Source of the DNA: Callaeas wilsoni
Taxonomy: Eukaryota > Chordata > Aves > Passeriformes > Callaeidae
Assembly: GCA_013398955.1 (NCBI GenBank)
Contig: VWPU01002944.1
Coordinates: 39,469-103,468, forward strand
Length of the DNA: 64,000 bases
Direction: 5' to 3'
Position numbers and translations under genes: made by a program
Shown here: one piece after another, positions 41,019 to 54,000 of the stretch
Layout of the letters: each line of letters starts with the position of its first letter
Numbering within the stretch: position 1 is the stretch's first letter
Notes under the pieces: model-generated
What the model was told of the DNA's origin: nothing
The model's database searches: none
Seen by the model: the letters and a program-made list of their open reading frames with translations, nothing else

Positions 41019-43612
41019 TGTAAGTGGGAAAACAGTGCTCCTCATAAGTGATTTTTTCTTGTGTGCACCCTTGTGCCCAAGGAAAATGCTAATACTTGAC
41101 AGAAGAGGTAATTCTGGAGCTACCATCCAAGAAGAAAAAGCATCAATTGCATTATTGAAGGAGAAGTTTCCAACACTCTTTCAAACACAAACTCTAAAGT
41201 ACCACCAAAAAAAGCCTCTCTACTGGGGCAAATAGACAAAAATATATATAACTAGGATCCTCCAATCAGGTTATAGATTATGTGGCTGAAAAAGGAGCTA
41301 TATCCACAATAATTTTGCAAATAAATACAACTGTGGTTGTTTTAACCCAAAAGATTTCCTCTTTGAAAGGACACCACATAGTTCTAGGTTTGCACACTTT
41401 ATTCCAAGAATGCAAGAAACACTAATCTTTAGGTTTCAGTGAAAAAATATCCCTCTATTCAAGGCATACTTATAGGAACACTTAGCAGAGGTGATATTCA
41501 GTGTAGCATCATAAGCTCATCATACACATAGCCCTTATGTTCTGAAGGCAATTAAAGGGTTTACAATTGACATATCCTGTCAGCAAAGCACATGGAAAAA
41601 AAAAAAACAGGTGAGAAAACTGTAGTCTAAATCATTAATTCTTCTTCAAGCCCAACTGTGTTCAGGACCAAGAATAGTTATTCTGTATTTTTTAGAACCA
41701 GAGTAAGCAATATGAAAAAGGATAATGAATAAAATCCTTGTAAGAAAAGGATGCTGAAGAACAGAGTGGGAAGTATCCCACTCACAAAAGAAACTGTAAT
41801 TGATAAAAACCTCTGAGAAGTAACACTGATCTCCACGTGAGGGGAGAAGAAAAAAAAAATCACAACACACACCAAAGTAGAAAAACGGGGACTTCAGATA
41901 CTACTTCACTCTTAAAAATGGTTGTACAAATGCCAAAAAAAATTACCAATGCAAAAATGGCCCCAATCAATTACTTCAAGTCTAGTAAATGTGAATCTTA
42001 AGAAACTACAAAAGTTTAACATTTAGTTTTAATTCAATGACGCAAAACTATGGTGATGAACTGCTGTAACAAGTAGGTAAGTCTAGCAGTATTAAAATCT
42101 CTCCTCTTGCTATTTTATCCTTTTGCTAATTATATGAAAAAACCCCAAAGCCCAAAATACCCACAAACAAAAACCCAACAAGTTTAGGGGGAAAAAAAGC
42201 TTCCATTAATATGAAGTCAAGGAATTCTCTAAGGTAAAAAGTTAGATCACTAACTTTTCCATTCTCAGAATACAAAAAATTGAGTAAAAAACCGAAAACA
42301 CTTGGTCCAGTTCTACAGCCATATGTTCACATTATTTTGATACTATATGTTGATGAGTCCAGTAAATGGAGTTGGGTTTTTTCACCCTTGTAGTCCAGTT
42401 GGGATAAAAAACTGACTGAAGGCACTGTCACGAGTCCATTTAAATACACATATTTATTTAAATATACATATTCCTGACTGATAGACTGTCCATAACAGCA
42501 TCTAAAATGTCTTTAGAAAAATAAAATATTTATTATTTTAGGACTTGGACTCAGTAAGCTCTAATCTGCAACATTACTACGCCTGTAGCAAGGTAATTTG
42601 TTTTTATTAAAATTCATCCGTCACTTAAAAATGCTTTGAAGTGTATTTCAAAAACATAGTAAAAGGTCTGAATCTTCAACCACCTTCCAATAAATACAAA
42701 CAACGACCACACTTGAACAAGCAAGAAGGTAACACAAGACACTGGCAGAAACACTTGAATAGGTAAAAAGAAACTTTCTAAGAAATCAATCCCTGCACTA
42801 CCCAAGTTATGACGTTAACCTGAAACTCACACATGGGTTAGTAATGGGAAGCAAATACATTTACTCTGACTTAGCATGTCATTGGCATGCTGGGTTTTCA
42901 ACAGGAATTTTATGAATGTAAAGCATAACCCAGGCTGAGATGGAAGACGAAGCTGTCACCTTGTTTTTGTTTCTACAAGCTAACATCCATATGTTCATGG
43001 CACAAGTCTGTAACTCCATGAACTTTGCTGTTTCTAACGTGCACAGTGCACTGCAATTCTCATCAGTATCAATAGAGTATTTTGGCACCCAGCAGCTGGA
43101 AGTTAAAGTGCACATGATGTTAAAAAGCTTGTCATGATACCTGGCTTTTAAACACTACCTGTACTCTTCAATCTGAAATTTTACACCCAGTTTGAGCTAT
43201 TTATTTTCTCCTCTCAGTCACGAAACAAATTTAAAGCAATAAAATGTTGTAAAAGATGTCTTTAATGTTCTCACAGAGAAACATTCTGCTGCAGTGCTTT
43301 GGCTGCAAACACTGCAGAGGAACTGTAAATAAAAAGCTAATTTCTACTGGAATTAGAGAAAACACGGGAGATAGCCCCTTATATGGAGTATGTCATAAAG
43401 CCACTCTATTTGACATCAAATAGAGTTTGAAAGAAATCAACAAAAGGAATGTGATTGTTTATTACTCCGTCCCAGAGGATCTTGTCATAAAACGAAGAGT
43501 CATCAGGAACAACTCTCTTCTGAGCACTGCATCAGCCCACAGCGACAGGGGAGGGAAGCGGGGGGCAGGAAACGGACAGGGATTCTATCACAGAACACAA
43601 TCAAGGTTGTTT

Positions 43613-43620
43613 GCGGGAAA
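43613..43620. promoter_or_regulatory. Possible E2F motif
   Basis: gcgggaaa (reverse TTTCCCGC) fits the E2F consensus and lies at the intron-side edge of the PPP1R13B CpG island, about 0.65 kb downstream of the initiator codon. E2F control of ASPP genes is known in mammals. Whether this particular site is used is inference from a short motif only. Confidence 0.3.
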
Positions 43621-44274
43621 ATGAAAGGGCTTGTCTTCGATAAATAAGCGACGGTTTCACAAAAGCGGTGACAGGAACCGAGGAGGGAGCCAGGCTGACA
43701 CGGTGCTGCCGCCTGCGCTCGCCTGACCCTGGCAGGAGGGCCGGAGCCGCCTGCCCCGGGACGGTTCAGCCTCTCCCGGCACCCGGGCGGCAAGGGATGG
43801 GGATTTGGGTGGAAACCCCCGAAACAAACAGACACACCCCCCGCACACCCACTCACCCAAACACAGCGCACCCCCCCCGCCTCACGGCGGGCCTCGGCGG
43901 CCGGCAGCGACCCGGGGGCGACCCCCGCGCTCCCCGCCCGGGTGCGGGAGGCGCCGCTCCGGCACAGCCCGGGGGACGCGGCCCCCGACCTGTCACGGCC
44001 GGTGCAGCCCCCGCGGGTGGAGGGCCGGGGGCAGCTCGTGCTCCCCCCCAGCCAGGGACGGCGGTGACCCGCGGCCCCACCCCCGGCGCGGAGCCCGCCG
44101 GCGTCTCCGCAGCCCTGTGCCCCGGCTAGCCGGGGCTCCGCCGGGGATGACGGCGGCGCCGCGCACTCCATCCGCCGCCGGCAGCCCCGCAGGAAAAGGC
44201 GAGGCGTCCCAGCGCCCGGCAGCGCGGCGCCAGGCCGGGGAGCGACGACGCGAACTCTCCCCGTTCTCACTCAC

Positions 44275-44283
44275 CGGCATCAT
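44275..44283 (-). CDS. PPP1R13B: PPP1R13B (ASPP1) coding exon 1, start codon exon
   Basis: Only nine coding bases lie in this exon: ATG ATG CCG, followed at once by the donor GTGAGTGAG (44274 leftwards). Joined to exon 2 this gives MMP-MILTVF, the same start as I recall for mammalian ASPP1. The context GCGGAG before the first ATG has G at -3, and the two ATGs are adjacent and in frame. The 5' UTR part of the exon extends to the right into the CpG island, with an unknown cap site. The phase is 0 at the junction. The placement rests on the exact MMP/donor match and on its location in the only CpG island upstream of exon 2. Confidence 0.92.
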
Positions 44284-44334
44284 CTCCGCAGCCTTCCCCG
44301 CGCCGGGCCCGCTGAGCCGTGCCGGGCCTCTCCT

Positions 44335-44352
44335 GCCGCCGCCGCCGCCGCC
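44335..44352. repeat. (GCC)6 trinucleotide run
   Basis: Six perfect GCC units (GGC on the minus strand) lie about 50-70 bases upstream of the PPP1R13B start codon, so probably in the 5' UTR. It is a length-variable candidate only. Confidence 0.95.
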
Positions 44353-44631
44353 TCTCACCGCGGAGGACGCCGCGCTCGCCCTGGCGGCTGTGACAGGTGC
44401 CTCCCGCGCGCCTCGCTCCGCGCAGCGGGCGGAAGGAAGAGGCGAAGGCGGCGACGGCGGCCGGGCTCCCAACCCCCTTCCTCCTCCTCCGGAGCGCGGC
44501 CGCCTCTCTCGCCTCCCTCCCCGGGCGCTTCCTGCTCTGCTCCGCTCCGCCCGCGCCGCCCCGCCACGGGTTAACCGCCGCCACCGCCTCCTTGCCGGGG
44601 CGGGGCCGCGCGGGGAGGCGCTCCGGGGCCG

Positions 44632-44637
44632 CACGTG
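44632..44637. promoter_or_regulatory. Canonical E-box CACGTG
   Basis: The sequence gcacgtgacc contains a perfect CACGTG flanked as GTCACGTGC on the minus strand, the form preferred by USF and MiT/TFE factors. It lies about 350 bases upstream of the ATG. Its function is inferred from motif and position only. Confidence 0.4.
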
Positions 44638-45060
44638 ACCGCGGGGCCGGGCCGGGAATGCGGGATCGGGACCCGCGCCCGTCTCCCGTCCCCGCCGGGA
44701 CCCTGTCGCTCCCCCAGCGCCGTGCTGAGCGTGAGGCTCGCCACGCCGGTTCTCCCCGGGCCCGGCCGCCTCCTCCCAGCGCTGTGCCGCCTTGCCCCCG
44801 GCAGGCACCGCTTCCTCCGGGCGGGCTGCCCGGGGCCGATTGCCCCCGGGCCCAGGCGGTGGAGGAAGGGGCAGCGGCCTCGGGGCTCTCTGCCCCCGGA
44901 ATGCGGGGAATGCGGGGCGGCTCCGCCCGGCCCGGCTCCGCCGCTGAAGCTGCCCGCGACCCGCTGGGCGTGCGGGGGAGCTGGGCGGTGACACGGGGCT
45001 CGGTGGTCTCCCGTGCCTGTGAGCCGAGGTCGCTTGTCAAAAGCTTGTCCTGGTCTAACG

Positions 45061-48000
45061 AAACACACCTTGGCTAGCGTCACGTCCAGCGTCACCTTCC
45101 TTCCACCGTCCCTTCCTTGTGAAATCTGTCTGATGTACAAAACTCCGCTTAGCAGCAGGAGGGGAAGGTATTTTTGTCCTGATGTCAGACTCATGAGATC
45201 TGGTCTCGTGTTTGAAAGTCGAGTTCAGTTTCCTTCATTTTCTGGTCTCTCATTCTGTAGACTTACAACAGCAAGATGAAAGTTAACAGCTTGGAAGAAG
45301 CCAAGCTCATCTAGAAGTCAAAACATCACCATATGTCAGTACTGCAACACATGCAATGTAGACAAATTTCATATTGCTGTGAGTCTTAAATCCTAATCTA
45401 CAGCATACATGGACCTACCCAGTGCTCCAACTGTTTCTGAAAATGGCTGGTTTCCAGTCTTTGTTACTTTATTTGCAGAACACCGTGACAGATCTCAGCT
45501 AGGAGTGGAAAAAAATGTTAACTTGGCAAGTTTTTGAGGAGCTTAGATAATGTTTGTGTAAGTCTTTGAGGGCAAATGGTAATAGCATAATAATCTCAAT
45601 GTATGAGCCTGTATGGTAAGCATAACCTATTCATGTAAGAGTCTACAACAGATAATTGTGTAAATTATCTTAATATGCTTAAGATTTCACTGTGTATCCT
45701 TAGTGCATTTGCAGACTCTGGTGTCAGCTTTGTGACAGGTCAAAGCCTCTGCCTCTTTTACTAAAATAGTCCTACAAAGAAAATCTATTAGCATAACAAG
45801 ATAGTACTTTGCCAGTTTAACGTTATTTTTCAAGTACTAATTAGAGTGCTACTTGCTGGCAATCACACCAATATCATCCTCAGGTTCTTGGAGACTGTGA
45901 TTCCACCTCACACACGGAGCTTTGGAAGTTTGTTAGACTATGGTACTCAAACCCAATAGAGAACTCCAAGATCTACTCAGAATATTAACCCTGCAACTAG
46001 GCTGATGTGAATAAAACAGGCTCTAAAATGCTCATAGACATCTATCTTAAAAAAAGTGGAGGAGTGATTTATCTTCATCAAATTCATGTTGAACTTAATC
46101 AACAAGCAGTGAATAGAAATTTACTTGTCCTCTTACAACTTACAGTAATACTAACAAACTAGAAATTCTAAAATTCTAACACTGAGGGAATTGTGCACCT
46201 TTTGTCGCACTTGTTCTATAAAATTTAGTCTTTCTCATTAACCAGGTTAATTTTCATTGCCAGCAATTCTTAAACAGTGGTCTATATTTTTTCAGGTATA
46301 CTTGATAGCTGACTTTTCCCTGCATTCAGTGAATAATAAAAAAATACTGTAAATATTATCCCACTATTACTTTTCCACTGCAACAGCAGGAATGCCCACA
46401 AAATGAAAAGTGGGAGAATACGATGCAGACAATTGCTGGGGATGCAGACACTCCTCCACGCAACTCCTCTGTTGGAACAATGGGCTGTAGTATAAAAGTT
46501 TGTCATTGTGTTGCTTTTGGCAGATGAAGGTTCAGCCAGAGCAGCAACCAGACAGACTGGATACTGAGGGCTAGGAGGAAATGTCTTCAAAAGGTAGAGT
46601 ATATACTTTATTTGCAAGTCTGCTCCTACTCCTATTTCTGCTTCCCTTGAAAACACGCCTTGCCTCATCCCTTCCCATCTCAATTTTTCTATAGAAATGC
46701 GGAAAGAAAAAAAATATTAACCAATCCTTACCAAGTATAACACTTAAATTCTACCTGCAGCATGGAAAGTTAACACTTCTCCCACAGAAAAATCTTTTTG
46801 AGAACCACTCTCTTAGCAGTCAAGAGACAAAGCAGCCTTTATAAAATTTATAACTTATAATCAGAAATCAGATTCCAACTTAGGAATCTGTTTACTGTGA
46901 GCAGAAAAATGGTCACTTATAATAATGTAGAGTTTTTTTTTCCCCATTGCCCATGCATTTCCATACCAAATGACTTGTCCAGTTTTGTAGAAATTACGGT
47001 GCTTGGCCCAAGGGGCCAGTGATATCTACAACTCAGTTGCCTTTCTTGGATAACTGAGGTTGCATGAAAGCAGTCAGGATTTGGGGAATGCCTAAGAAGA
47101 TAAGGGAAGAGAATTTGGTTATGGAAGCAGATAAAGCCAGAGGTACTAAACTCAAATTATTTGCTTCCAAATCCACTTCCTTTGTGAAAGGTGTTCTAAT
47201 TTTGTTGAGCTCTTTCTAAAGGAGAGGGTTTGTGCTTATTTGTTAATGTATTAAAACATGTTATACAAATGTCTTTTACTCTCCTCTTGGTTCTTAAAAA
47301 ACCCCAGCAATTCTATTTAACTTTACAAATTGGAGCCACTGCAGCTTAACACACATTTATCCAACTTACAATATGTAAAAAAATGAAGAATTTGTGCTTA
47401 CTGGTTATGGTACGGTAAGTTTTTGAGATGTGCAGAAGTCGTATTTACCTAGAAACTGACATTTGATTGAAATGCATAAACTGTCATTTAGTGTTTTGTT
47501 AAAATACTTGTACTTTATGGGTACATAAAGAAAAATGACCAAAACATGGTGTGTATTTAACCTAGGTTTACTGGAAAAAGGGGTTTTAACTGCTGTTAAT
47601 AAATTGCCAGGCCTCTTATTTGATCATTACTATTCTTAGGACAAGCAGAGATTACCAAAGATACAGGTGGCAGACTAACGAAATTTTCAGGAGCACTCCT
47701 GCTGAAATTCTGAACCCTACCTCTGTTTTCTAAGTATCTTCTAGTGAGATTTTCAAATGTAGATGTTTTTAACATTTAAAAACGAATATGTCTGAATCTC
47801 TCCTACTTCTTTTCTATGCATAGACAAAAGGAGGAAAATGAGCTTTCCTACCTTCTCAGAGTTAAGTGTTTTCCAGTTTTGCATTCACTTGTTAAGATGC
47901 TTTTCCAGAGCATAGGAAAATGTTTTCATGCTTTGGAGGTGTCACAGGAAAATAATTTTGAATTAATGTAACACTGTTTTCTTTTCATGTGGTATTATTT

Positions 48001-51000
48001 TAAATAACAGATACTGCTATTTATAGCCAGCAACAGTGTCAGAGGTCAAACATTTAGGGTGGGATCCATCTTATCCAGCTTTACTAATGTAGGAGTTAGG
48101 TGTGTCATTTCCATCAGTCATTGAGGCTGCTTCTACAGATAAATCGGGACAGAGAGGGGAGAGAGGCAGTTCTGCAGGTAATTCATTCACATCAAGATAC
48201 TCATCCCGCTATCTAAATCTCCTGCTCTTTGAAGGTGCCTGTCTTTGTATTGATTTAAGATGGAGCCTGGATGACTAGCTCTGATTGGGAAGCAGACTTT
48301 TCGATGGCTACAGTTCAGATGGGTTCCCTCACAACTGGCAGAATAAAATCTCTGAAAGTGAGTATGGGTAGGAGCACTGGGGTATTTGTGTGTATTTTTA
48401 AAAAAATTATGTCTCTTTGCTAAATGAGTAAGTGGATTACTTTATTACAGAATACAACTCTCCTTTCAAAAATTGTATTTTGCATTTGCTGTAATGCAGG
48501 AGGAACTGGCTCTGAGTAGGTAAGCAATTTAAGAAGCTGAATGACAGAAGTACTTCTAACTTGCCAGGCAGTTCATGGGGTGGCTACAGTAACAGATGTT
48601 ACAGTAACAGTACAGTACAGTAACACTGTGTTACATGATACAAACAAAAAGACTGAATGTTTCAAGGGGAGTTTCATAGGAGCCCAAAATCTTCATTGAA
48701 ATAAAGTGTAGAGAGTGTATATTTAAAGGAAAGGTATATTAATTTGTTACTGTGGCCTTAAGTAGCCTTTCATTCCAGAATCAAGCTGACTTCCTAAGGC
48801 TGCAGCAATAAAGTGTTCATACCAAACAGTAGTCATACACTGCCATGCGTGAATTCACATACAGCCAATGCATTTCAAACCCCACCAAACCTGTTCAGAG
48901 ATAAATAAACTACAAATAATAACCTAAAGGAAACACTTTGATGTCTGTTTGGTATACAGTATTTAAGACACGTGAACAGGAGAAAGATACTTTTTCATCA
49001 CTGCCTTGTAATATTCTAAAGTAATGTATGCTGGACTAGGTGACTCATGACCTGAAGTTTCCATAGCCCAGCACTCAGTGCCATCATTCTGAGAGGTGTA
49101 ACAATTAAAGCAGGAGTGAAGCATTATGTGTGTTTAGCATAGCTGTGTGCACTTCCTGGGATTTGGGTGTCTGGTATGTCATGTGTTCCAGCCCTGCATT
49201 TGGTGGATTAGAGGTAATTTCTTTAAACAATAACAGAAATTGTATACTTAATCCAATACACATGATGCAAAAGCACGTACTTAGCAGAAAATGTTGTGGT
49301 GTCATTGGGACCGTGTTGCTCTCCACTTTCATAAAATTATTACACTAAAAGGTATTGGTTTATATTGTAGCCACAGAAGATACAGTCCTGTAAGACAGAT
49401 GACATGCCATCATCTTTATAGACAGAAAATCTTGTTCTGCTCCCCTGTAATTTATAACAATGAAGCCATTAACCATATGCCAAGAGGTGGAGAAAACAAA
49501 AACTTTAATGTCCTGGGAGAGGTTCTCTCTGCTTGTACTTCAAGGCTTTATAGTCATTTGGGCTCTCAGGATGTTTCTTTATAAAAATCCTTTTTCTTGA
49601 CATTTTCAATATGCCCATGATGAGTGCAAGTATCTGAGATAAGCCAGATGATGGGTTATTAGTTGAAACATTAATTAGGGACAGTCAATCCTTCACTTCA
49701 CAATTACTCCTCTTTTATTTATGTGCTACTGTGTTTTGGGTGTGCCACTCAGTTAATGTGAGGGGAAAAAGGATGGGTCATGTTTTAAGATTGAGTCCAG
49801 CTATTTAATTTGTTACTGTAAGACTAAAATTGTTCTCATGTATCCCTTCCATGACTTACTTAAGTACTTAAAGTGTTTTTTACAGTTTCTCTATGAAGGG
49901 ATTTCAAATACTTTCTCTTTCAGCTAAAAGGCTAATGCAGAATTCTGTGATACATGATTAGTTTTTCCCTCATTGCAAAAATTTTGGGTGGTTACTCTTC
50001 AACTTTTCTATTAACCACATCATTCCTTCCTTTTAGATGCCCAACTTATTCAATATAATTGAAACCACTCTCTTTTCTTTTCTTATGTTTACAGCTGTAT
50101 CACATGCAGGTTTGTTTTCATATTTTGTATTACTGCAATATTCAAACCCAGTAATTCCTAATTTGAAATGTGCATCTCCTACTAGAATTTGTCCTTTTCT
50201 TAGTTACCTTTCTTGAGGTAAATAGATCTAGTAACAACAAACATGAAGAGGGTATCATGTAAGGAAGCTCATGGTTCCTCATGTTGAAGCTGGTAGTGGG
50301 TGAACTTGAAGGACTGCAGCTTGGAAGGCGAGATTGGGAAAGTCCTCTGCTCAATTCTGAAGTCTGGGATATACTGAAAGGTATTTTCTAGCAATTACTG
50401 ACAAAGTGATGTGCAAAGGAGGCTTAGCGAGGAAAGCATGCCTCTGAGCAGAAGAATGCTCATGCAGAGTAGGAGAAAAAATTATAAACCAAATTAAATG
50501 TGTGTTTAAAAAAAACCTAATCTATTTATACTTAGTATTTAAACAACTACATTATTAAGACTCCACTACCGGAAATAACATTCTTTACCTTTTTTTTGTG
50601 TATGTACTTATCACAGATTTTACAGATTAGAATACACAAGGTAAGTCTCCTCCAAAAATACAGTACAGAGTATTGAATCTGTTAAATAAAACACCACTGC
50701 AGATGTGAAACAGGTTCTGATTTTACATACATCTCTATGAAAAACATTTCTGCACTCTCTCTCACATATATCTATCTATATAGACAGAGATACATATATA
50801 GATATAGATATGTCTATATATATAAACACCACCTTAAATTACCACTTTTTGGGCTTTTTGATTACCAAAAATTGTCAGAGCATGGCTGTCTTCTATACAG
50901 GTATAGACAATTTATTGTGAATCTGAGTTTTTCAGTCACAAACATTATTTTAGTAGTACATTTTAATAGAAGAGCATCTGCACTCAGGTAATCTGACCAG

Positions 51001-54000
51001 CAGATGTAATCTAACATTCGCAATGATGTTTTTTCCATGTTATGAAAATAATGGGTTTGTGCCTTATTTATGCTTAAGGTTCATCCCTTCTGTTTCTGTA
51101 AATACTCCTTTTCCACATAAAGCAGCAATGTTCTAGTCCAGGGAACATTAATGAGACAAGCTGATTCTGTCTCCAAGTGCCCTGTTTTGTAATCTTCCAG
51201 AAATACATTTCTGAATATTTTTTTTTTTACTACTGTGATCCTACAACAGGGTTTACTACAATTCTTAGCTGCATAAACAGAAGGATGTCAACAGTAGAGG
51301 CAGATGAATTGTGTAGGGCATTGATGGCACCTTATTGAAAATGATTCAGTGAAAAGCTCTAGAAATAGTGACAGTAGAAAATGTATCACTGGTATGTGTT
51401 TAGAATCTATTTTAGGTTGACTTATTCAAAGAAGATACCATAATATGCAGCTGAACCTGAGAATATTTAGAAGGCTGGAAAGGAGTGTGTTCATCACGGA
51501 GGAGTACACCCAGTAATAACCTACTTGCTGGGGGATGATTAGATGCTACTTTAAAGGTTTGTCTACTGCTTATGTCTCAAACTCAAAACAAGTATTTCTA
51601 TTCTGTAAATGGACAAGCTACAGCACAAGGTACTGTAATCTTTTTTCTATTTCTTCCATTTCCTATGGGAAACATTTTTTTCTTGCCTTCTGCTTTTCTT
51701 CCTTCTAGAAAGGCCTGAGTACATGTTTAACTTACTACCCTTAATTTAAAAAGAGGTGTGATAATTAGCATTAATAAGAATATATAATTTGAAAGCAAAG
51801 TAAAAATATTTTTGCAAAATTCCTTTTCTAGTTGCATTACTCCAAAAGAATTACATAAATCAAAGTATGCTGAACAGTATTATGTCTCGGTATTTACTTA
51901 AAACAAGAGTCAGGTCCTTTGTTAAAATTGGTATGACTCAAATTCTTAGCTTACTGAAAGAAATGTAAAATTTAAATTTTACCTAATTATTTTAAAGAAG
52001 TGTCTAGAGATCCTAACTGAGACCAAAAGAATTTTCTTTTCAAGCTGTACGTGATATGTGGAATACAACATCATGAGTATAAGGAGAGAATTGTAATGTC
52101 AGGTGTAAGAGAATTTAAACAAGGCTATTTCTCTGTACAAGTGCACTAAATTAAAAGGTATACTTGAAGCATCAAGAGTAAAGAGTCAGTAATAGTGCTG
52201 AAAAAAGCATAGCTTGAGACTTATATACAGGTACAAAATAAACAAGAGTTAATTATAAAAGTGGAAATGCTTTTGGTTAGACCTCCCCCAAAAGGGTATC
52301 GCTCTCTGTATTCTTGGTCCTCTATCAAATGCCTGTTCACATTCTAGTCCACCTTATTAATCCCTCCTTTTTCCTCTCTTAATACTCTGCTTCTTTTCAG
52401 TTTACTTGCTTGTTTACATAGCATTCCATATGAAATACCTCACAACAGTTTCTACTTCATACCTAAAGAATTCCTCCTTAATTGCAGCAATTCTTAATAT
52501 TATCAAAAGCATGCTAAACACAACAGGTTAAAACAAGAAATGAAGACTCTAACTAATACTGCAGAAAAAAATCTGTGTAGGCAGCAGTCACCACAGATGG
52601 GATTCATTCAGTATACTGCTCTTAGTTCTACCACCCACATAATCCCCATTATCATTTCCTAACAAACACACTTCATTAGCTCTGAAGAAATCTCTATTGT
52701 CTTACCCAGCAGATCACTGAAGGTACTGTCATGACATGGATATAAAAGTTAAAGGTCGTATCAATTAAAAAACGTTCCTATAGGATCCTTTAGAAGGTAA
52801 TAATAACTAAGCATATTTTCATTTGATGACAACCAATAATATAATTTGATGAACCACTACCAATTTTATCCTTTATAAGTAAAAGTATTCTTCCTGCTAG
52901 CACTGAGCATTAGGATATCATCATCCAGTGGTTCTCCCTGTTTATTTGTTTGTTCATTTGTCCCAATTAATTAAGTGATAGTATAAACTCAAGAAAATGA
53001 TGTGCTGTCCCAGAGGAAGGAAGCAAGGCTCTGCCTTTGCTGGAGCACAAGCTTCATTCCTGATTTGTATACAGGGTGGAGTTCTGCATTCTTTTTATTG
53101 CTCCGACTGTTGATGCTGATGACAGTTCTTCCAGGAGAGACAGTGCTTTGATCATGTGCGTAGCTGTGGATGAGGAGAAACTTGCATTGCCTTATGAGGG
53201 ACACAATGACTTAGGGAACTTGGCTGAGTAAATGAGAAGATAGAAATTCTGATTCTTCTGCCCTTTTTCTGCAAATTCCCCCCTCAAACTGTTGTGCTAT
53301 AATCTAGTTATAAAGCAGCTTTTATAAAACAGAATCAGATGGGTCCAAATTAAAATGGAAAAGCGCCCCAACAAGTGCTTGTTTTATTTTAGAGGGGGAA
53401 AAACCCATAAAATCATGCAAAATCACCTGATCTGATTCACAAATAGCTGTATCAGCACAACTATGAGGAGCAAGGCATTGCGGTGTAAGGGTGCAAATTC
53501 CACAAGCTGGTGTAGCTGCCAGAGTGCTCGTACTGTTAAACCACAACCAAAGACATCATAATACCCTTAGCAGAATTTAATTAAAAAGTCCAAATCATCC
53601 ATTCTTGTGGTGGTCAGTTCATTTTGAGTTAGGAGAGAGTAATTGTTTCCAAGCACTTTGCCTGCAGCAGTGGAGTAGACTACACAAGACTGTCTTATTT
53701 ACAAGTTTTTAATAAATTACCAAATCAGCCATGTGGCTTTATGTTCTTAAAAATATTAGCTGCTAAATGTTAGTTGCTAAAGGTCATGGAATTATAGTTT
53801 GAAGAGTCTGCTGTTCAAGCACTACCTTTTCACTTCTTGTTCCTCCATTTAATGAATTAACTAACATATTTAATGCCTCAGGGAATCTCCATCTTACTAT
53901 TCTTTCCTTCGCAGTAACTTCACCGATTTCCGTGAATGAAACAATAGAGGTTTCACGCGTTGATTTCCCGTTGATTTCCTCCGTTTATGTTGCGCCAGCT

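Larger units (their letters stand above)
18997..44274 (-). other. PPP1R13B: PPP1R13B intron 1 (about 25 kb)
   Basis: This long first intron runs from the donor CCG|GTGAGTGAG in the CpG island to the TTTCAG acceptor of exon 2. No further exon on either strand was recognised. It holds a CR1 fragment at 20345-20580, one copy of the inverted dispersed repeat (32345-33048), several A/C-rich tracts (about 22812-22888, 29274-29412, 31680-31712, 33685-33735, 40287-40345, 42135-42182), CA/CT microsatellites near 30.6 and 38.15 kb, and a 28-bp tandem duplication at 40963-41018. The 140-codon plus-strand frame at 28516-28938 is unrecognised and probably chance. The right end (from about 43660) is part of the promoter CpG island. 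Confidence 0.85.
43660..45060 (-). promoter_or_regulatory. PPP1R13B: CpG island and promoter of PPP1R13B
   Basis: The sequence changes abruptly from AT-rich to very GC- and CpG-rich for about 1.4 kb and then back. Exon 1 of PPP1R13B, with its start codons, lies inside, so this is the gene's promoter island and 5' UTR. No TATA box is evident, and TSS positions cannot be fixed from sequence. A (GCC)6 run is at 44335-44352 and a CACGTG E-box at 44632-44637. Many long open frames on both strands here are compositional. Divergent non-coding transcription is possible but not shown. Confidence 0.9.

Noticed and set aside
43503..45194. Several 200-330-codon open frames on both strands in the CpG island
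   Set aside because: GC-rich sequence has few stop codons. The frames are rich in A, G, P and R, overlap one another on both strands and ignore the MMP exon and its donor site.
46282..46683. 133-codon minus-strand frame between the genes
   Set aside because: The residue pattern is not that of a known family. No polyadenylation, promoter or splice support was seen.
49030..49095. Possible CR1 remnant (ctggactaggtgactcatga...)
   Set aside because: Only a short, gapped resemblance to the CR1 3' end and no terminal octamer repeat. Too weak to annotate.
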